NCBI RefSeq assembly: GCF_009755665.1
Contig: NZ_CP046622.1
Coordinates: 3,410,001-3,474,000, forward strand
From: Variovorax paradoxus
GTDB lineage: Bacteria > Pseudomonadota > Gammaproteobacteria > Burkholderiales > Burkholderiaceae_C
DNA: 64,000 nt
Direction of reading: 5' to 3'
The translations under genes and the position numbers were made by a program. The stretch's first letter is position 1, and each line of letters starts with the position of its first letter. Below are positions 17,112 to 26,220 of this stretch, one piece after another. The notes beneath the pieces were generated by a model. That model saw nothing but the letters and a program-made list of their open reading frames with translations, was not told the origin of the DNA and searched no databases.

Positions 17112-18356
17112 ATGTACCAACGCAATATCCTGGTCGAACAGACCGATCCCGAAATCTGGGCTGCCATCCAGGCCGAAAACGCGCGCCAGGAACACCACAT
17201 CGAGCTCATCGCGAGCGAAAACTACGCCTCGCCGGCCGTTATGGCCGCACAGGGCTCGCAGCTCACCAACAAGTACGCCGAAGGCTACCCGGGCAAGCGC
17301 TACTACGGCGGCTGCGAGCATGTCGACGTGGCCGAGCAACTGGCCATCGACCGCGTCAAGCAGATCTTCGGCGCCGACGCCGCCAACGTGCAGCCGCATT
17401 GCGGCGCATCGGCCAACGAGGCCGTGATGCTGGCCTTCTTGAAGCCCGGCGACACCATCATGGGCATGAGCCTGGCCGAAGGCGGCCACCTCACGCACGG
17501 CATGCCCCTCAACATGAGCGGCAAGTGGTTCAACGTGGTGAGCTACGGCCTCGACGCCAACGAAGCCATCGACTACGACGCGATGGAACGCAAGGCGCAC
17601 GAGCACATGCCCAAGCTCATCATCGCCGGCGCCTCGGCTTATTCGCTGCGCATCGATTTCGAGCGATTCGCCAAGGTGGCCAAGGACGTGGGCGCGATCT
17701 TCATGGTCGACATTGCCCATTACGCAGGCCTTGTGGCCGCGGGCGTGTACCCCAACCCCGTGCCGCATGCCGACGTGGTGACCTCCACCACCCACAAGAG
17801 CCTGCGCGGTCCGCGCGGCGGCATCATCCTGATGAAGTCGCAGCATGAGAAAGCCATCAACAGCGCCATTTTCCCGGGCCTGCAAGGCGGCCCGCTGATG
17901 CACGTGATTGCCGCCAAGGCCGTTGCGTTCAAGGAAGCCATGACGCCCGAGTTCAAGGCCTACCAGCAGCAAGTGGTCAAGAACGCCCAGATCGTGGCCG
18001 ACACCCTCACCGAGCGTGGCCTGCGCATCGTGAGCGGGCGCACCGAAAGCCACGTGATGCTGGTTGACCTGCGCTCCAAGGGCATTACCGGCAAGGAAGC
18101 CGAAGCCGTGCTGGGCGCCGCCCACATGACGATCAACAAGAACGCGATCCCCAACGACCCTGAGAAGCCGATGGTGACCAGCGGCGTGCGCATCGGCACT
18201 CCCGCCATGACGACGCGCGGCTTCAAGGATGAAGAGGCCCGCATCACGGCGAACCTGGTGGCCGACGTGCTCGAGAACCCGCGCGATGCAGCCAACATCG
18301 ACGCCGTGCGCGCCAAGGTGCACGCGCTCACGAGCCGCTTCCCTGTCTACCGCTGA
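17112..18356 (+). CDS. glyA: Serine hydroxymethyltransferase
   Basis: GlyA interconverts serine and glycine with transfer of a one-carbon unit to tetrahydrofolate, using PLP. The 414-residue protein shows [11 protein letters not shown] near the N-terminus and the PLP-lysine motif [14 protein letters not shown] near residue 230. I choose ATG 17112, preceded by AAAGGA. An earlier in-frame start at 17073 would fall inside the riboswitch leader. Regulation by the ZTP riboswitch fits its role in one-carbon supply. nrdR follows 21 bp downstream. Confidence 0.97.
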   Translation: MYQRNILVEQTDPEIWAAIQAENARQEHHIELIASENYASPAVMAAQGSQLTNKYAEGYPGKRYYGGCEHVDVAEQLAIDRVKQIFGADAANVQPHCGASANEAVMLAFLKPGDTIMGMSLAEGGHLTHGMPLNMSGKWFNVVSYGLDANEAIDYDAMERKAHEHMPKLIIAGASAYSLRIDFERFAKVAKDVGAIFMVDIAHYAGLVAAGVYPNPVPHADVVTSTTHKSLRGPRGGIILMKSQHEKAINSAIFPGLQGGPLMHVIAAKAVAFKEAMTPEFKAYQQQVVKNAQIVADTLTERGLRIVSGRTESHVMLVDLRSKGITGKEAEAVLGAAHMTINKNAIPNDPEKPMVTSGVRIGTPAMTTRGFKDEEARITANLVADVLENPRDAANIDAVRAKVHALTSRFPVYR

Positions 18357-18377
18357 TCGTCCGCAAGACCTGGCCGC

Positions 18378-18821
18378 ATGAAATGCCCTTTTTGCGGTCA
18401 TCTTGAAACGCAGGTCGTCGAGACCCGCGTTTCGGAAGACGCCGACTTCGTGCGCAGGCGCCGCCAGTGCAGCGCCTGCGACAAGCGCTTTACAACGTAC
18501 GAGCGGCCGGACGTGAACTTTCCGGTCGTCGTGAAGAAGGACGGCAGCCGCGCCGACTTCGACTCGACCAAAGTGCGCGCCTCGATGATGCTGGCGCTGC
18601 GCAAGCGGCCGGTGAGCATCGAGCAGATCGACAACGCGCTGCTGCGCATCGAGCAAAAGCTGCTGGCCAGCGGCCTGCGCGAAATCGACTCGACCAAGGT
18701 TGGCGAACTCGTCATGCGCGAGCTCAAGAAGCTCGACAAGGTCGCTTACGTGCGCTTTGCTTCGGTGTACCGCAGCTTCGAGGACGTGGACGAGTTCAGG
18801 CAGCTGTTGCGGGACATTTGA
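18378..18821 (+). CDS. nrdR: Transcriptional repressor NrdR
   Basis: NrdR represses ribonucleotide reductase genes according to the ATP/dATP balance. The 147-residue protein has the N-terminal zinc ribbon (Cys3, Cys6 and the later CSACDKRF pair) and the ATP-cone domain that binds nucleotides (starting near [13 protein letters not shown]). The glyA-nrdR pair is standard in proteobacteria and links one-carbon and deoxynucleotide metabolism. Confidence 0.96.
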   Translation: MKCPFCGHLETQVVETRVSEDADFVRRRRQCSACDKRFTTYERPDVNFPVVVKKDGSRADFDSTKVRASMMLALRKRPVSIEQIDNALLRIEQKLLASGLREIDSTKVGELVMRELKKLDKVAYVRFASVYRSFEDVDEFRQLLRDI

Positions 18822-18858
18822 GCAAGAGGCGTCGCGGCAAGCCCCTGGCGCCCTCTCA

Positions 18859-19422
18859 CTAGCCGCCGCTGCCGCAAGCGCCGCTTCCGCACTCACCCCG
18901 GACATCGGGGTTGCAGACCCTGGCGCGACCCGACGCGGATACCACGATCGACGCCCTGCGGCCCGACTCGGCCTTCAGCGTGAGGCATCCGGCGCCGAAG
19001 CCCGTGCCGCCCGCCCGGCGCGAGAAGCCATTGCTGTCGTAGTCCAGCCCTCGCACGAATCCGTCTCCGAGTGCTGCGTCGACGCTCACCCCGTTCGGAA
19101 GCTTCTCGAACTTGCGCACCGTTTGCATTGCGCCTTCCGGCCCGGCCTGCACGGCCCAGCCACTCGACCAGTCGCTTCCCTCGAGGGCGCCCACATGCAC
19201 CTTTTGCGAACGCTGAATGGCTTCGGTGCGAGCCAGGTTCAGCGCGGCCACGAAACCGCTCGAAGCAGCGGCAAGCCGCTGGTTGAGCAGCAGGTCGCGA
19301 AACGAGGAAACGGCGATCGAACCCAGGATTGCCATGATGGCTACCACGGCCATCAGCTCGACGAGGGTGAATCCGCCCAGCGCAGCCCTCGCAACCATCG
19401 GCCATCGCCAGCCGGACCTCAT
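18859..19422 (-). CDS. fimT: Type IV pilus minor pilin, FimT/GspH family
   Basis: This 187-residue prepilin has cleavage site G17|F18 (GGFTLVELMAVVAIMAILG) with Glu at mature position +5. The C-terminal domain resembles GspH/FimT pseudopilins and ends in a Cys/Gly-rich tail (GECGSGACGSGG). FimT-like minor pilins have been linked to DNA binding and natural transformation in some bacteria. That is family knowledge and not shown here. Its ATG overlaps the pilE stop by 4 bp (ATGA), so it is the last gene of the pil operon. Confidence 0.85.
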   Translation of the reverse strand: MRSGWRWPMVARAALGGFTLVELMAVVAIMAILGSIAVSSFRDLLLNQRLAAASSGFVAALNLARTEAIQRSQKVHVGALEGSDWSSGWAVQAGPEGAMQTVRKFEKLPNGVSVDAALGDGFVRGLDYDSNGFSRRAGGTGFGAGCLTLKAESGRRASIVVSASGRARVCNPDVRGECGSGACGSGG

Positions 19423-19853
19423 TGCCAGCACTTGGCACCCGCCGTGCCGTTGCAGCCCTTGTCTCCCATGCTGTCGATCCAGAGCGCTCCGACTTCGGGA
19501 TCGGAGTAGCCCGGCTGCGGGGTGGCCGTGAGCCTGATGCAGCGCTCGATGGTGCCCTGCCCCTCGCAATTGCCACTCTCGACAAGGTACTTGCCGCCGG
19601 CACCTCCCTCGCCGGATCCGCCTTCGTAGCGCTTGTACTGCCCGGTCATGGTGTATTGCCGCTCTTGCTGCTGCATCTGCTGCATCAGGGCCGAGCGCGC
19701 CTCGGTGCGCCAGCCCTTGCGCATGAAGTCCAGGTACGACGGATAGGAGATTGCGGCCAGGATGGCGAGGATCGCGACCACGATCATCAATTCGATGAGC
19801 GTGAAGCCGTGAATGCGACCGGCGGTGCCGCTTGCCGACTTGGCGGCTTTCAT
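19419..19853 (-). CDS. pilE: Type IV minor pilin, PilE-like
   Basis: The 144-residue prepilin has cleavage at G16|F17 (HGFTLIELMIVVAILAILAA) and Glu5. A short globular domain with a C-terminal disulfide-type Cys pair follows (MGDKGCNGTAGAKCWQ). A glycine-rich loop (GGSGEGGAGG) sits in the middle. Its place at the end of the pilVWXY1 operon marks it as a minor pilin, probably part of the tip/priming complex, not the major pilin. It overlaps pilY1 by 4 bp. Confidence 0.87.
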   Translation of the reverse strand: MKAAKSASGTAGRIHGFTLIELMIVVAILAILAAISYPSYLDFMRKGWRTEARSALMQQMQQQERQYTMTGQYKRYEGGSGEGGAGGKYLVESGNCEGQGTIERCIRLTATPQPGYSDPEVGALWIDSMGDKGCNGTAGAKCWQ

Positions 19854-22800
19854 GGCTTTGCCCCCTCAAAATCGGTGATCTGGCGCCAGTTCAAGCGCCC
19901 GGCCACTTGCGAAATCTGGCCACCTTCCACCGGCTGCACGGTTGAAATGCCGGCTCCACCAGGGCGTCCTCCAGAGCCGGCGTTGATCACTGAAAGCCTC
20001 TTCGTCGCCGAACGGCGGCCGAATGCATCGGGTGAGGTATGCGCCCCTTCTCCAAGCGCAACGAGTAATGGCGACGACAACGACCCCACCGTCGAAGGCA
20101 CACAGGTCCCGCCTTTCGAAAGCCCTGTCATTGCGTTGATTGCACAGCTGCGACCGCCGCCGTTTGCGCCGCAGGCATTGCCGTTCGGTATTAGCGTGTT
20201 GAAGAACAGATAGCCGTCGCTGAGCGCCAGCCGGGTCACCTGCCGCTCGCCCGAGTCGAGCGAGCCGGGAAGATCGAAATACCAGCCGCGGCGACTTGCC
20301 ACGCTGCGGTTTCCGGTGCCATAGACGAAAGGTTCGCCCACGATGGCCGGCAGTGCCTGGCCGGCCGCAGCGGCGGCGGTCCGCGCCTGAAGCTGGGTGC
20401 GCGTTTCGTGCGCGGGAATGGCGGTGCCCGAGTCGTACACGCCGTAGAGCGTTTGCACCGCATGGCTGGCGCTGCCGATGTCTTCGGCGCTCATGAACTT
20501 GCCGGTGCCGAAGAGCACGATGGCGCCGCCGTTCGGCCCTGCGCCCACTTCTGGCGCCACAGTGATCGGTTGGCGCTTGGCGCCCGCGCCGGGCGATATC
20601 GCGACCATGAGCGGCAACCCCTTCAACCCGAGTGCGTTGTCCTCGTTCCAAGGCGCACGGCCGGTGAAGTCGAACTTCCACAGGTTGCCTTGCGTGTCGC
20701 CGGCGTACAGCCAGTGCACCGAACCGTCCGCGGCTGCGTAGTCGCCCGGCGTGCCGAGGGCGTTTGCCAGCGTCTTGTCCGCTGGTGTCGGCAGCACGAT
20801 CTTGTGATAGTTGACGCCCCGCTTCCAGGCGGCACCGGCGGGCTTGTCGAGCGAAAGCAGGAACAGCGCCCCGCGCCTGTCCGGATTGGCGTTGTTGAAG
20901 CCGGAGGGCACCACGGCAAACCAGGCATAGGCTGCTGCCCCGGTGCGCGTGGGTGCGGAGAGGCGAAACTTCAAGATTCGCGGCGCTTGGAGCACGTGGC
21001 CCATGTCCTCGTCGTCGAGGCCCGTGAACTCCCACAGTGCCTTGTCGGCAGAAAACGCGGCGGGATCGGAAACATCGAGCGCAAAGACGCCGCTTGCTCC
21101 AGCACCCATTCCGGAAACCAGCACGGTCTTCCAGCTGCCGTCGGCCATCCTCGCCTCCACCGCCGCGGGCGATCCGTCGACATAGGATTGATGCACATAG
21201 TCTGGCGAGCTGTAGCTACCGAGCTTGTGCAACACCGCGCGCGGCACGTAGGCGAAGAGCTCGCCTCCCGTGGCGGCCGAGAACGCATGCAGCATGCCGT
21301 CGTTGGCGCCGACGTACACCGCCGGCGGCCGCGCTTTGTTCGCCTCTAGAAAGCGGCCATAGCCGGCATCCTGCACGTGCAGGCTCGGTGCGCCCACGAA
21401 CAGCGGGTTCGAATTGGCAACATCGCCCATGACCGAATCACGCACACGGAACATCCCACCCGGTGCCGACAGTTCCTTGCGGCGGTCGCCGCGCAGATAG
21501 GCAAGCCGGTCGGCGCCCAGCGCATCGGATGCCGGCGGCACCGCATAGGGCGTGGAGTTCAAATGGGCTCGCGATGCGCTGTCGAGTGCTTCCCAGCGAA
21601 AAGGCGTCCCTCTGCCGGCCGACGAAAGGGTGAAGATGTTCCTGTCCGAGGGATCGCGCGCCACACGTGCCGGCTGAGCCGATGCGTTGCCGGTCAACAG
21701 GGCTCCCGCGTCCCACGCGGGCTCATCGGCCTGGCGCACCGTGGCCGCAGCCGCGTCGTAAGCCAATGGATACGACAGCAGCGTGCCCGACCAGCGGCGT
21801 CCGCGGAACCGCGGCACGTAGAGGCTGCTCCCGGCTTCCGCGATGCGGTCCGAGGAAATGGCCGCGTCCGCCGTGCTCCCGCCTGACGGCGCCGCTGCCG
21901 ACTCGAAAATCCGGTGGATCGCGCCGAGCAATTGCCGCGGCTCGCCCGCCAGGAAGTAGTTGGACGGCTTGGGCTGGCCATCGTTGTCGATGCCTTCGGC
22001 CCATTCGGAATTGCCCGCCACGTCGGCCTGGCCGCCGTCGCCTGAGCCCCTGAATGGATTGCCGTCCGCGTTGCTGTCTGCAAAGCCCCCGTACTTCGAC
22101 GCGAGATAAAGCGCGCTGCCGCGCTGCGCTTGCCGGACGGCCCCCTGCCCGCCGGCGTCCAGGTCGACGCCGAAGGTCTGGACCCGCACGTCGGGGTAGT
22201 CGGCACGAATCTTCTGGGTGTTCGCCCAATAGGCCAGCCCCGCCATGCCGAACGAACCCTTGTCGGCGCCCGTTTCCGCAGCTGCGATGGTGCTCGCCGT
22301 CAGTTGCGCGCCGCCCTTGTAGTTGAAGGCTGGAAGACCTCGGTTTCCGGTCGTTGCAAGACCGGTCTTTCCCGAAGGGTGGGTATAGGACAGCGACTCG
22401 CGGTTTTCGAACGCGCCGACCAGGCGGGTCCAGTAGGACGTGTCGGGCTCAAACGAGGCATTGCTGAAACTGCGGCCACCGCCAGGCAGCCCGGGCAAGG
22501 CACGATCGCCGTGCGTTTCGAGATCTCCGATCGCCAGGATGTAGTTCTTGCGGCAGCTGACACCCACGGGGTCCCAGCTCTTGTGGCCGTCGGTGCGCCA
22601 TTGCGCGGTGTCGTTGTAGACCGGCAGCCCGTCCTTTCGCGGATCGTCGAGGGCTGCTACGCCCGCGATTGCATCTCGCGTGGGCACCTTGCCTTGCAGG
22701 TAGCGCAGCGATTCGTAGTAGAGCTCACCCGCGGGGTCGAACTTCTTGTACGCACCGGCGCGTCCGAAGCGGTTCAGGTAGTTGATGACGCCACCGAACC

Positions 22801-23812
22801 GGCCGCCCTGCGCGACGGATATCGGATCGCCAAGAAAGACGCCGGTCCTGGCATCCCATTCGGTCTGGGGGTTGTCCACTCGGTCGAGCTTGGCCTCCAG
22901 CTTTCTCGGTCCGGCGTATTTCATCGGTGCGCGCAACACGCCCCCATAGCGGGCCGGGTCGTTGTCGAGCAGATAGCCGAACACGGCGAAACGAAGCCTG
23001 TCGGCGTAATGTTGTATCTCGCCGGCGGGCTTGAAATTGCCGCTCGGGTACTTGAGGCACAGGTCCCTGCGCACCGCGCCTTCAGCCGCGGTGCAGACCT
23101 CGACCCGCGCGAAGTAGGGAGCGCTCGCCGCGCCGGGACCGTATTGCTGGTCGGTGCCCGGGCTGGCGCAGCTGCCGCTTGCGCTCGATCCAACGAACAT
23201 GCGGTCGGCGCAATGATTGAAATGAAGAGTGCCCGCCGCGCGCAAGCCATTGCTGCTGCCCACCACCAGCGGCGTGAGCTTGTCCAGGTTGCCGGACACG
23301 GCCTTGTCGGGAAAGTAGCTGCCGCGGTAGAAATCCTGCTGCAGCACCGCGCGTTGCAGCACGGTACGTTCGGCTTCGTCCACCACCCGGTCGCCACCTG
23401 TCAACGCGAGCCGCAATACGTCAACGGTCGACGTCGCGGCCCAGTTCAACAGGTTGCCGCTCCATTGATGCGCGCACGCGATCTCGCCGCCGGCAAGTCG
23501 CGTTGCCGGGGACAGGCGCTTGAAATAGCCATCGGAAGCGGCGTAGCCGTAGCAGGCCATCGGGTCCCAATAGCCCAGGTAGACCTTCTTCCAGTCGAAG
23601 CTGCCGCGATAGGCCGCACCCGTGTTCGAGAACTCCAGTGCGAGGTCGAGCACCATGTTCGGGTCGACGCGCGACGCCATGGAAGACAACGGCTCACTTG
23701 GCAGCTCTACAGCCGGCACCACGCCGGTCTCCGCCGCAAATACCGACGTACCGCAGAGCACCCAGATGGCAACAGCTGCCGCCGAGCGCAGGCGACTTTC
23801 AGGAGAACGCAT
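19850..23812 (-). CDS. pilY1: Type IV pilus tip adhesin PilY1
   Basis: PilY1 is the large calcium-dependent tip protein that promotes pilus extension, adhesion and surface sensing. The 1,320-residue product has a signal peptide ending FAAETG. The N-terminal portion contains betaproteobacterial PilY1 blocks (NPQTEWD, KNYILAIGDLETHGD). The C-terminal propeller has the classic PPAVYVGANDGMLHAF, HQSYVDGSP and GDTQGNLWKFD segments. The last may hold the Asp/Asn-rich calcium loop. Many paired cysteines fit an exported protein. It lies 30 bp after pilX and overlaps pilE by 4 bp. Confidence 0.92.
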   Translation of the reverse strand: MRSPESRLRSAAAVAIWVLCGTSVFAAETGVVPAVELPSEPLSSMASRVDPNMVLDLALEFSNTGAAYRGSFDWKKVYLGYWDPMACYGYAASDGYFKRLSPATRLAGGEIACAHQWSGNLLNWAATSTVDVLRLALTGGDRVVDEAERTVLQRAVLQQDFYRGSYFPDKAVSGNLDKLTPLVVGSSNGLRAAGTLHFNHCADRMFVGSSASGSCASPGTDQQYGPGAASAPYFARVEVCTAAEGAVRRDLCLKYPSGNFKPAGEIQHYADRLRFAVFGYLLDNDPARYGGVLRAPMKYAGPRKLEAKLDRVDNPQTEWDARTGVFLGDPISVAQGGRFGGVINYLNRFGRAGAYKKFDPAGELYYESLRYLQGKVPTRDAIAGVAALDDPRKDGLPVYNDTAQWRTDGHKSWDPVGVSCRKNYILAIGDLETHGDRALPGLPGGGRSFSNASFEPDTSYWTRLVGAFENRESLSYTHPSGKTGLATTGNRGLPAFNYKGGAQLTASTIAAAETGADKGSFGMAGLAYWANTQKIRADYPDVRVQTFGVDLDAGGQGAVRQAQRGSALYLASKYGGFADSNADGNPFRGSGDGGQADVAGNSEWAEGIDNDGQPKPSNYFLAGEPRQLLGAIHRIFESAAAPSGGSTADAAISSDRIAEAGSSLYVPRFRGRRWSGTLLSYPLAYDAAAATVRQADEPAWDAGALLTGNASAQPARVARDPSDRNIFTLSSAGRGTPFRWEALDSASRAHLNSTPYAVPPASDALGADRLAYLRGDRRKELSAPGGMFRVRDSVMGDVANSNPLFVGAPSLHVQDAGYGRFLEANKARPPAVYVGANDGMLHAFSAATGGELFAYVPRAVLHKLGSYSSPDYVHQSYVDGSPAAVEARMADGSWKTVLVSGMGAGASGVFALDVSDPAAFSADKALWEFTGLDDEDMGHVLQAPRILKFRLSAPTRTGAAAYAWFAVVPSGFNNANPDRRGALFLLSLDKPAGAAWKRGVNYHKIVLPTPADKTLANALGTPGDYAAADGSVHWLYAGDTQGNLWKFDFTGRAPWNEDNALGLKGLPLMVAISPGAGAKRQPITVAPEVGAGPNGGAIVLFGTGKFMSAEDIGSASHAVQTLYGVYDSGTAIPAHETRTQLQARTAAAAAGQALPAIVGEPFVYGTGNRSVASRRGWYFDLPGSLDSGERQVTRLALSDGYLFFNTLIPNGNACGANGGGRSCAINAMTGLSKGGTCVPSTVGSLSSPLLVALGEGAHTSPDAFGRRSATKRLSVINAGSGGRPGGAGISTVQPVEGGQISQVAGRLNWRQITDFEGAKP

Positions 23813-23842
23813 TCGGATTCCGTTTCAGCAAAAGCAGGAAAG

Positions 23843-24496
23843 TCAGGACGGGCAACCCGGGCTGGCGGCCGGCTTGTACAAATTGGTTTGCAGCACCACC
23901 TGCGTCTCGTCCCGCACGCCGTAGCCGATGGCCGTGACGCGAAAGAGATGCGAGGCGCTTCGCGCACTTGCGCTTTGGAGCTGGCTGGACTGCCAGCCCC
24001 CCAGGTTGCGAACCGCTTCCACGATGTAGCGCGGCGCGCGCGCCGACAACGCGCCGCCGCGAGCGCCTGCGACCGCACTGGCCGTTGCGTAGATTTGCCC
24101 AGTGAAGGTGCCGTAGGCGACCGACGTTGTGCTTTCGGCTGCGAAATCAGCAGTCATCCAGACCGGCTCGGCGCCGTCTTCGGCTTGGGCGCACAGCCCC
24201 TGGTGAATGCCCGTGCCGCCGCATCCCGCGACAAAGGCCGAAACATCCCTGCCGTTGAAAATACACAGGCGTTGCGCCGCGCCTTGGTTCGGGCCGAGCA
24301 CGTCGCGCTCGGCGTCGACCAGCGCCGCTTCGGCGGCCTGGAACGCGATCTCGGTGTCGCGGTCGTTGCGTGCGCTTCGCTCGCCCACCAGCGAGACCTG
24401 TGCCGCACCAATGCCAAGCACCATCGCAATGAGCAGCATCAACAGCACCACGATCAACGAGAAGCCTCGCTGCGGCGACGAGCCGCTCCGGCTCAT
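23843..24496 (-). CDS. pilX: Type IV pilus minor pilin PilX
   Basis: This 217-residue prepilin-like protein has cleavage at G11|F12 (RGFSLIVVLLMLLIAMVLG). Mature position +5 is Val, not Glu, a property shared with PilX/GspK-type tip pseudopilins that cap the fibre. The N-terminal PilX_N pattern, ending AFQAAEAAL, is clear. Four cysteines lie in the globular part. It overlaps pilW by 4 bp. Confidence 0.88.
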   Translation of the reverse strand: MSRSGSSPQRGFSLIVVLLMLLIAMVLGIGAAQVSLVGERSARNDRDTEIAFQAAEAALVDAERDVLGPNQGAAQRLCIFNGRDVSAFVAGCGGTGIHQGLCAQAEDGAEPVWMTADFAAESTTSVAYGTFTGQIYATASAVAGARGGALSARAPRYIVEAVRNLGGWQSSQLQSASARSASHLFRVTAIGYGVRDETQVVLQTNLYKPAASPGCPS

Positions 24497-25491
24497 GGTG
24501 CCGGCTCCTTCATGACGTTGCGCAGCATGACCGTGAAGGTGGAAGTGCGCCTCAGTCTGCCGTCCGCCGGAGGCATGAAGCTCACATCGGGAAAGTCGGC
24601 GCCGAGCGGATAGAGAAGTTCAACCTGCGTTCGGGCTTCGCCAATGCCAGGGCCACTGCGCGCGACCATGCCGATGCGAAGACCGACCACCTTGCGCCAC
24701 TCATCGTTGATGCCGGCGGTGGAGCCCGCCAGCGCCTCCAGCTGCGCGGCGTCGAGCCAGCGTTCAGGCACCCCGTCGCCATTGCCGTCGTAGGCGTAAA
24801 CGACCTTGAACACCTCGATACCGCGCGCGAGCGGCTCGGACCTGAACGAGCCCTCCTTGTCGCTGCGGTACTTGCAGTAAAGCTCGGGCTCCTTGTCGGC
24901 GGCTTCCGCCACGAAGAAGAAGCTCCATGCACGATCGGCGAGCGACGGCCCGTCGTCCGAAGGGCCGGCCTGGGCAATGCCCATGCAATCGACCATGGTG
25001 CCGTCTGGTTCGGTATCGCCGCCTCCGTCGCGGCTGCGGCCGAAAAACCGCACCCGCAGCGAGTCGCTCCCGTTCACGCCCCTGCTGTTGTGGCTGCCAT
25101 AGCTTTCGCCTGTGAGGCCGACCCGCGCATGGCTCGCGCCGACGATGTCCAGGTCGGATGGATCGTCGGGCGACACCATCAGGTTTGCGTTGCTGCCGAT
25201 TACCACGCTGCCGTCCGGGCCGACGTGGTCCGGTGCATAGTCGGCATAGCCGGCTTGCCGCACGATGCCTCTGACGACTGCAGCCGCGAACCTCAGTGAA
25301 TCTTCCACCGCCTGCGCTTCGGCATTGGCGGCAAAGAGCTGCCGGCTGCCAATGAAGGTAGCCGTGGCGGCCAGCACCACCACCAGGCCGATCGCGGCGG
25401 CGACCATCAACTCGACCAAGGTCATCCCGCCCTGGCGCAGGCACCTTGGGTGACAAGGGGCTCGCACGGCAGCCGTTCGCCTAGCCGACAA
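24493..25491 (-). CDS. pilW: Type IV pilus minor pilin PilW
   Basis: The 332-residue protein has a basic leader and cleavage at G22|M23 (GGMTLVELMVAAAIGLVVV) with Glu5. It is followed by the large PilW globular domain containing AVRGIVRQAGYADY. PilW joins PilV, PilX, FimU and PilE in the tip complex that primes pilus assembly and displays PilY1. It overlaps pilV by 11 bp at its 5' end and pilX by 4 bp at its 3' end, consistent with translational coupling. Confidence 0.9.
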   Translation of the reverse strand: MSARRTAAVRAPCHPRCLRQGGMTLVELMVAAAIGLVVVLAATATFIGSRQLFAANAEAQAVEDSLRFAAAVVRGIVRQAGYADYAPDHVGPDGSVVIGSNANLMVSPDDPSDLDIVGASHARVGLTGESYGSHNSRGVNGSDSLRVRFFGRSRDGGGDTEPDGTMVDCMGIAQAGPSDDGPSLADRAWSFFFVAEAADKEPELYCKYRSDKEGSFRSEPLARGIEVFKVVYAYDGNGDGVPERWLDAAQLEALAGSTAGINDEWRKVVGLRIGMVARSGPGIGEARTQVELLYPLGADFPDVSFMPPADGRLRRTSTFTVMLRNVMKEPAP

Positions 25492-26056
25492 CCAGTTGCA
25501 TCACCAAGCGAGGCGGAAGCTCCCGCTGCGGCTTGCCGTCGTGCTTCGCGTCCACGGCGTCGGCGTGCGGCACCCAGCCGAGCTTGACGACCACATTGCG
25601 GCCGGAACCACTGCACGGCCACGCGTATTCGCCGGCCGACGCGTTCCAAGGGTGGTCATCGAAGCACACGCTCAGGCGGGCACCGGGCAATGCCTTGGCA
25701 ACGCGGCGCTTCCACTCGCCCATGTCCCAGGCCGCCAGGCTTTCGGGATCGCAAGCCGCGCCTGCCGCCGCGCACCCGCCCGGGGCGGCGCCAGTGCCGG
25801 CATCCTCGGTCCAGTTGGCGACAAGATAGGTATTGGCCGCGTCGTTCCTTGCCGCCACACCCGGGTTCATTCGAACCTTTTCGGAAAGGTCGCGAGCGAG
25901 GTTGACTGCCGCAGCGAATGTTGCGGCTTCCTTGCCCGTGCGCACAGCCGTGAGCAGCATGCCGATGGAGCCGAGCAAACCGACGCTCAGCACCGCGATG
26001 GAAACGAGCACCTCCACGAGCGAAAAGCCCGTGGCGGCCTGCCTTGATGTAGCCAT
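25481..26056 (-). CDS. pilV: Type IV pilus minor pilin PilV
   Basis: This 191-residue prepilin has cleavage at G10|F11 (TGFSLVEVLVSIAVLSVGLLG), Glu5 and the PilV-typical NLARDLSEKVRMN after the helix. It is the first gene of the minus-strand operon pilV-pilW-pilX-pilY1-pilE-fimT. No separate fimU/fimT precedes it, because the GspH/FimT gene is at the far end. The operon promoter must lie in the 164 bp shared with divergent ribD. Confidence 0.88.
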   Translation of the reverse strand: MATSRQAATGFSLVEVLVSIAVLSVGLLGSIGMLLTAVRTGKEAATFAAAVNLARDLSEKVRMNPGVAARNDAANTYLVANWTEDAGTGAAPGGCAAAGAACDPESLAAWDMGEWKRRVAKALPGARLSVCFDDHPWNASAGEYAWPCSGSGRNVVVKLGWVPHADAVDAKHDGKPQRELPPRLVMQLVVG

Positions 26057-26220
26057 TTTTCGATGTCCTCCCCGTCCTGCAACTTCGGTTGCTTCTTTAT
26101 TCCTGCATCGAAACTGGAGCGTAGAGGCGGCTCTCTGCAGGCCGTTTGCCGTTCATCCGCTTTTGACCGCCGCTCGTATGATCCAGCGGCTCCGGTGTTA
26201 AATAATTCTTCTCGCAGCCC

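Noticed and set aside
26057..26220. FMN riboswitch before ribD
   Set aside because: The 164-bp gap has none of the conserved FMN-aptamer blocks. Only ordinary AT-rich sequence is seen.
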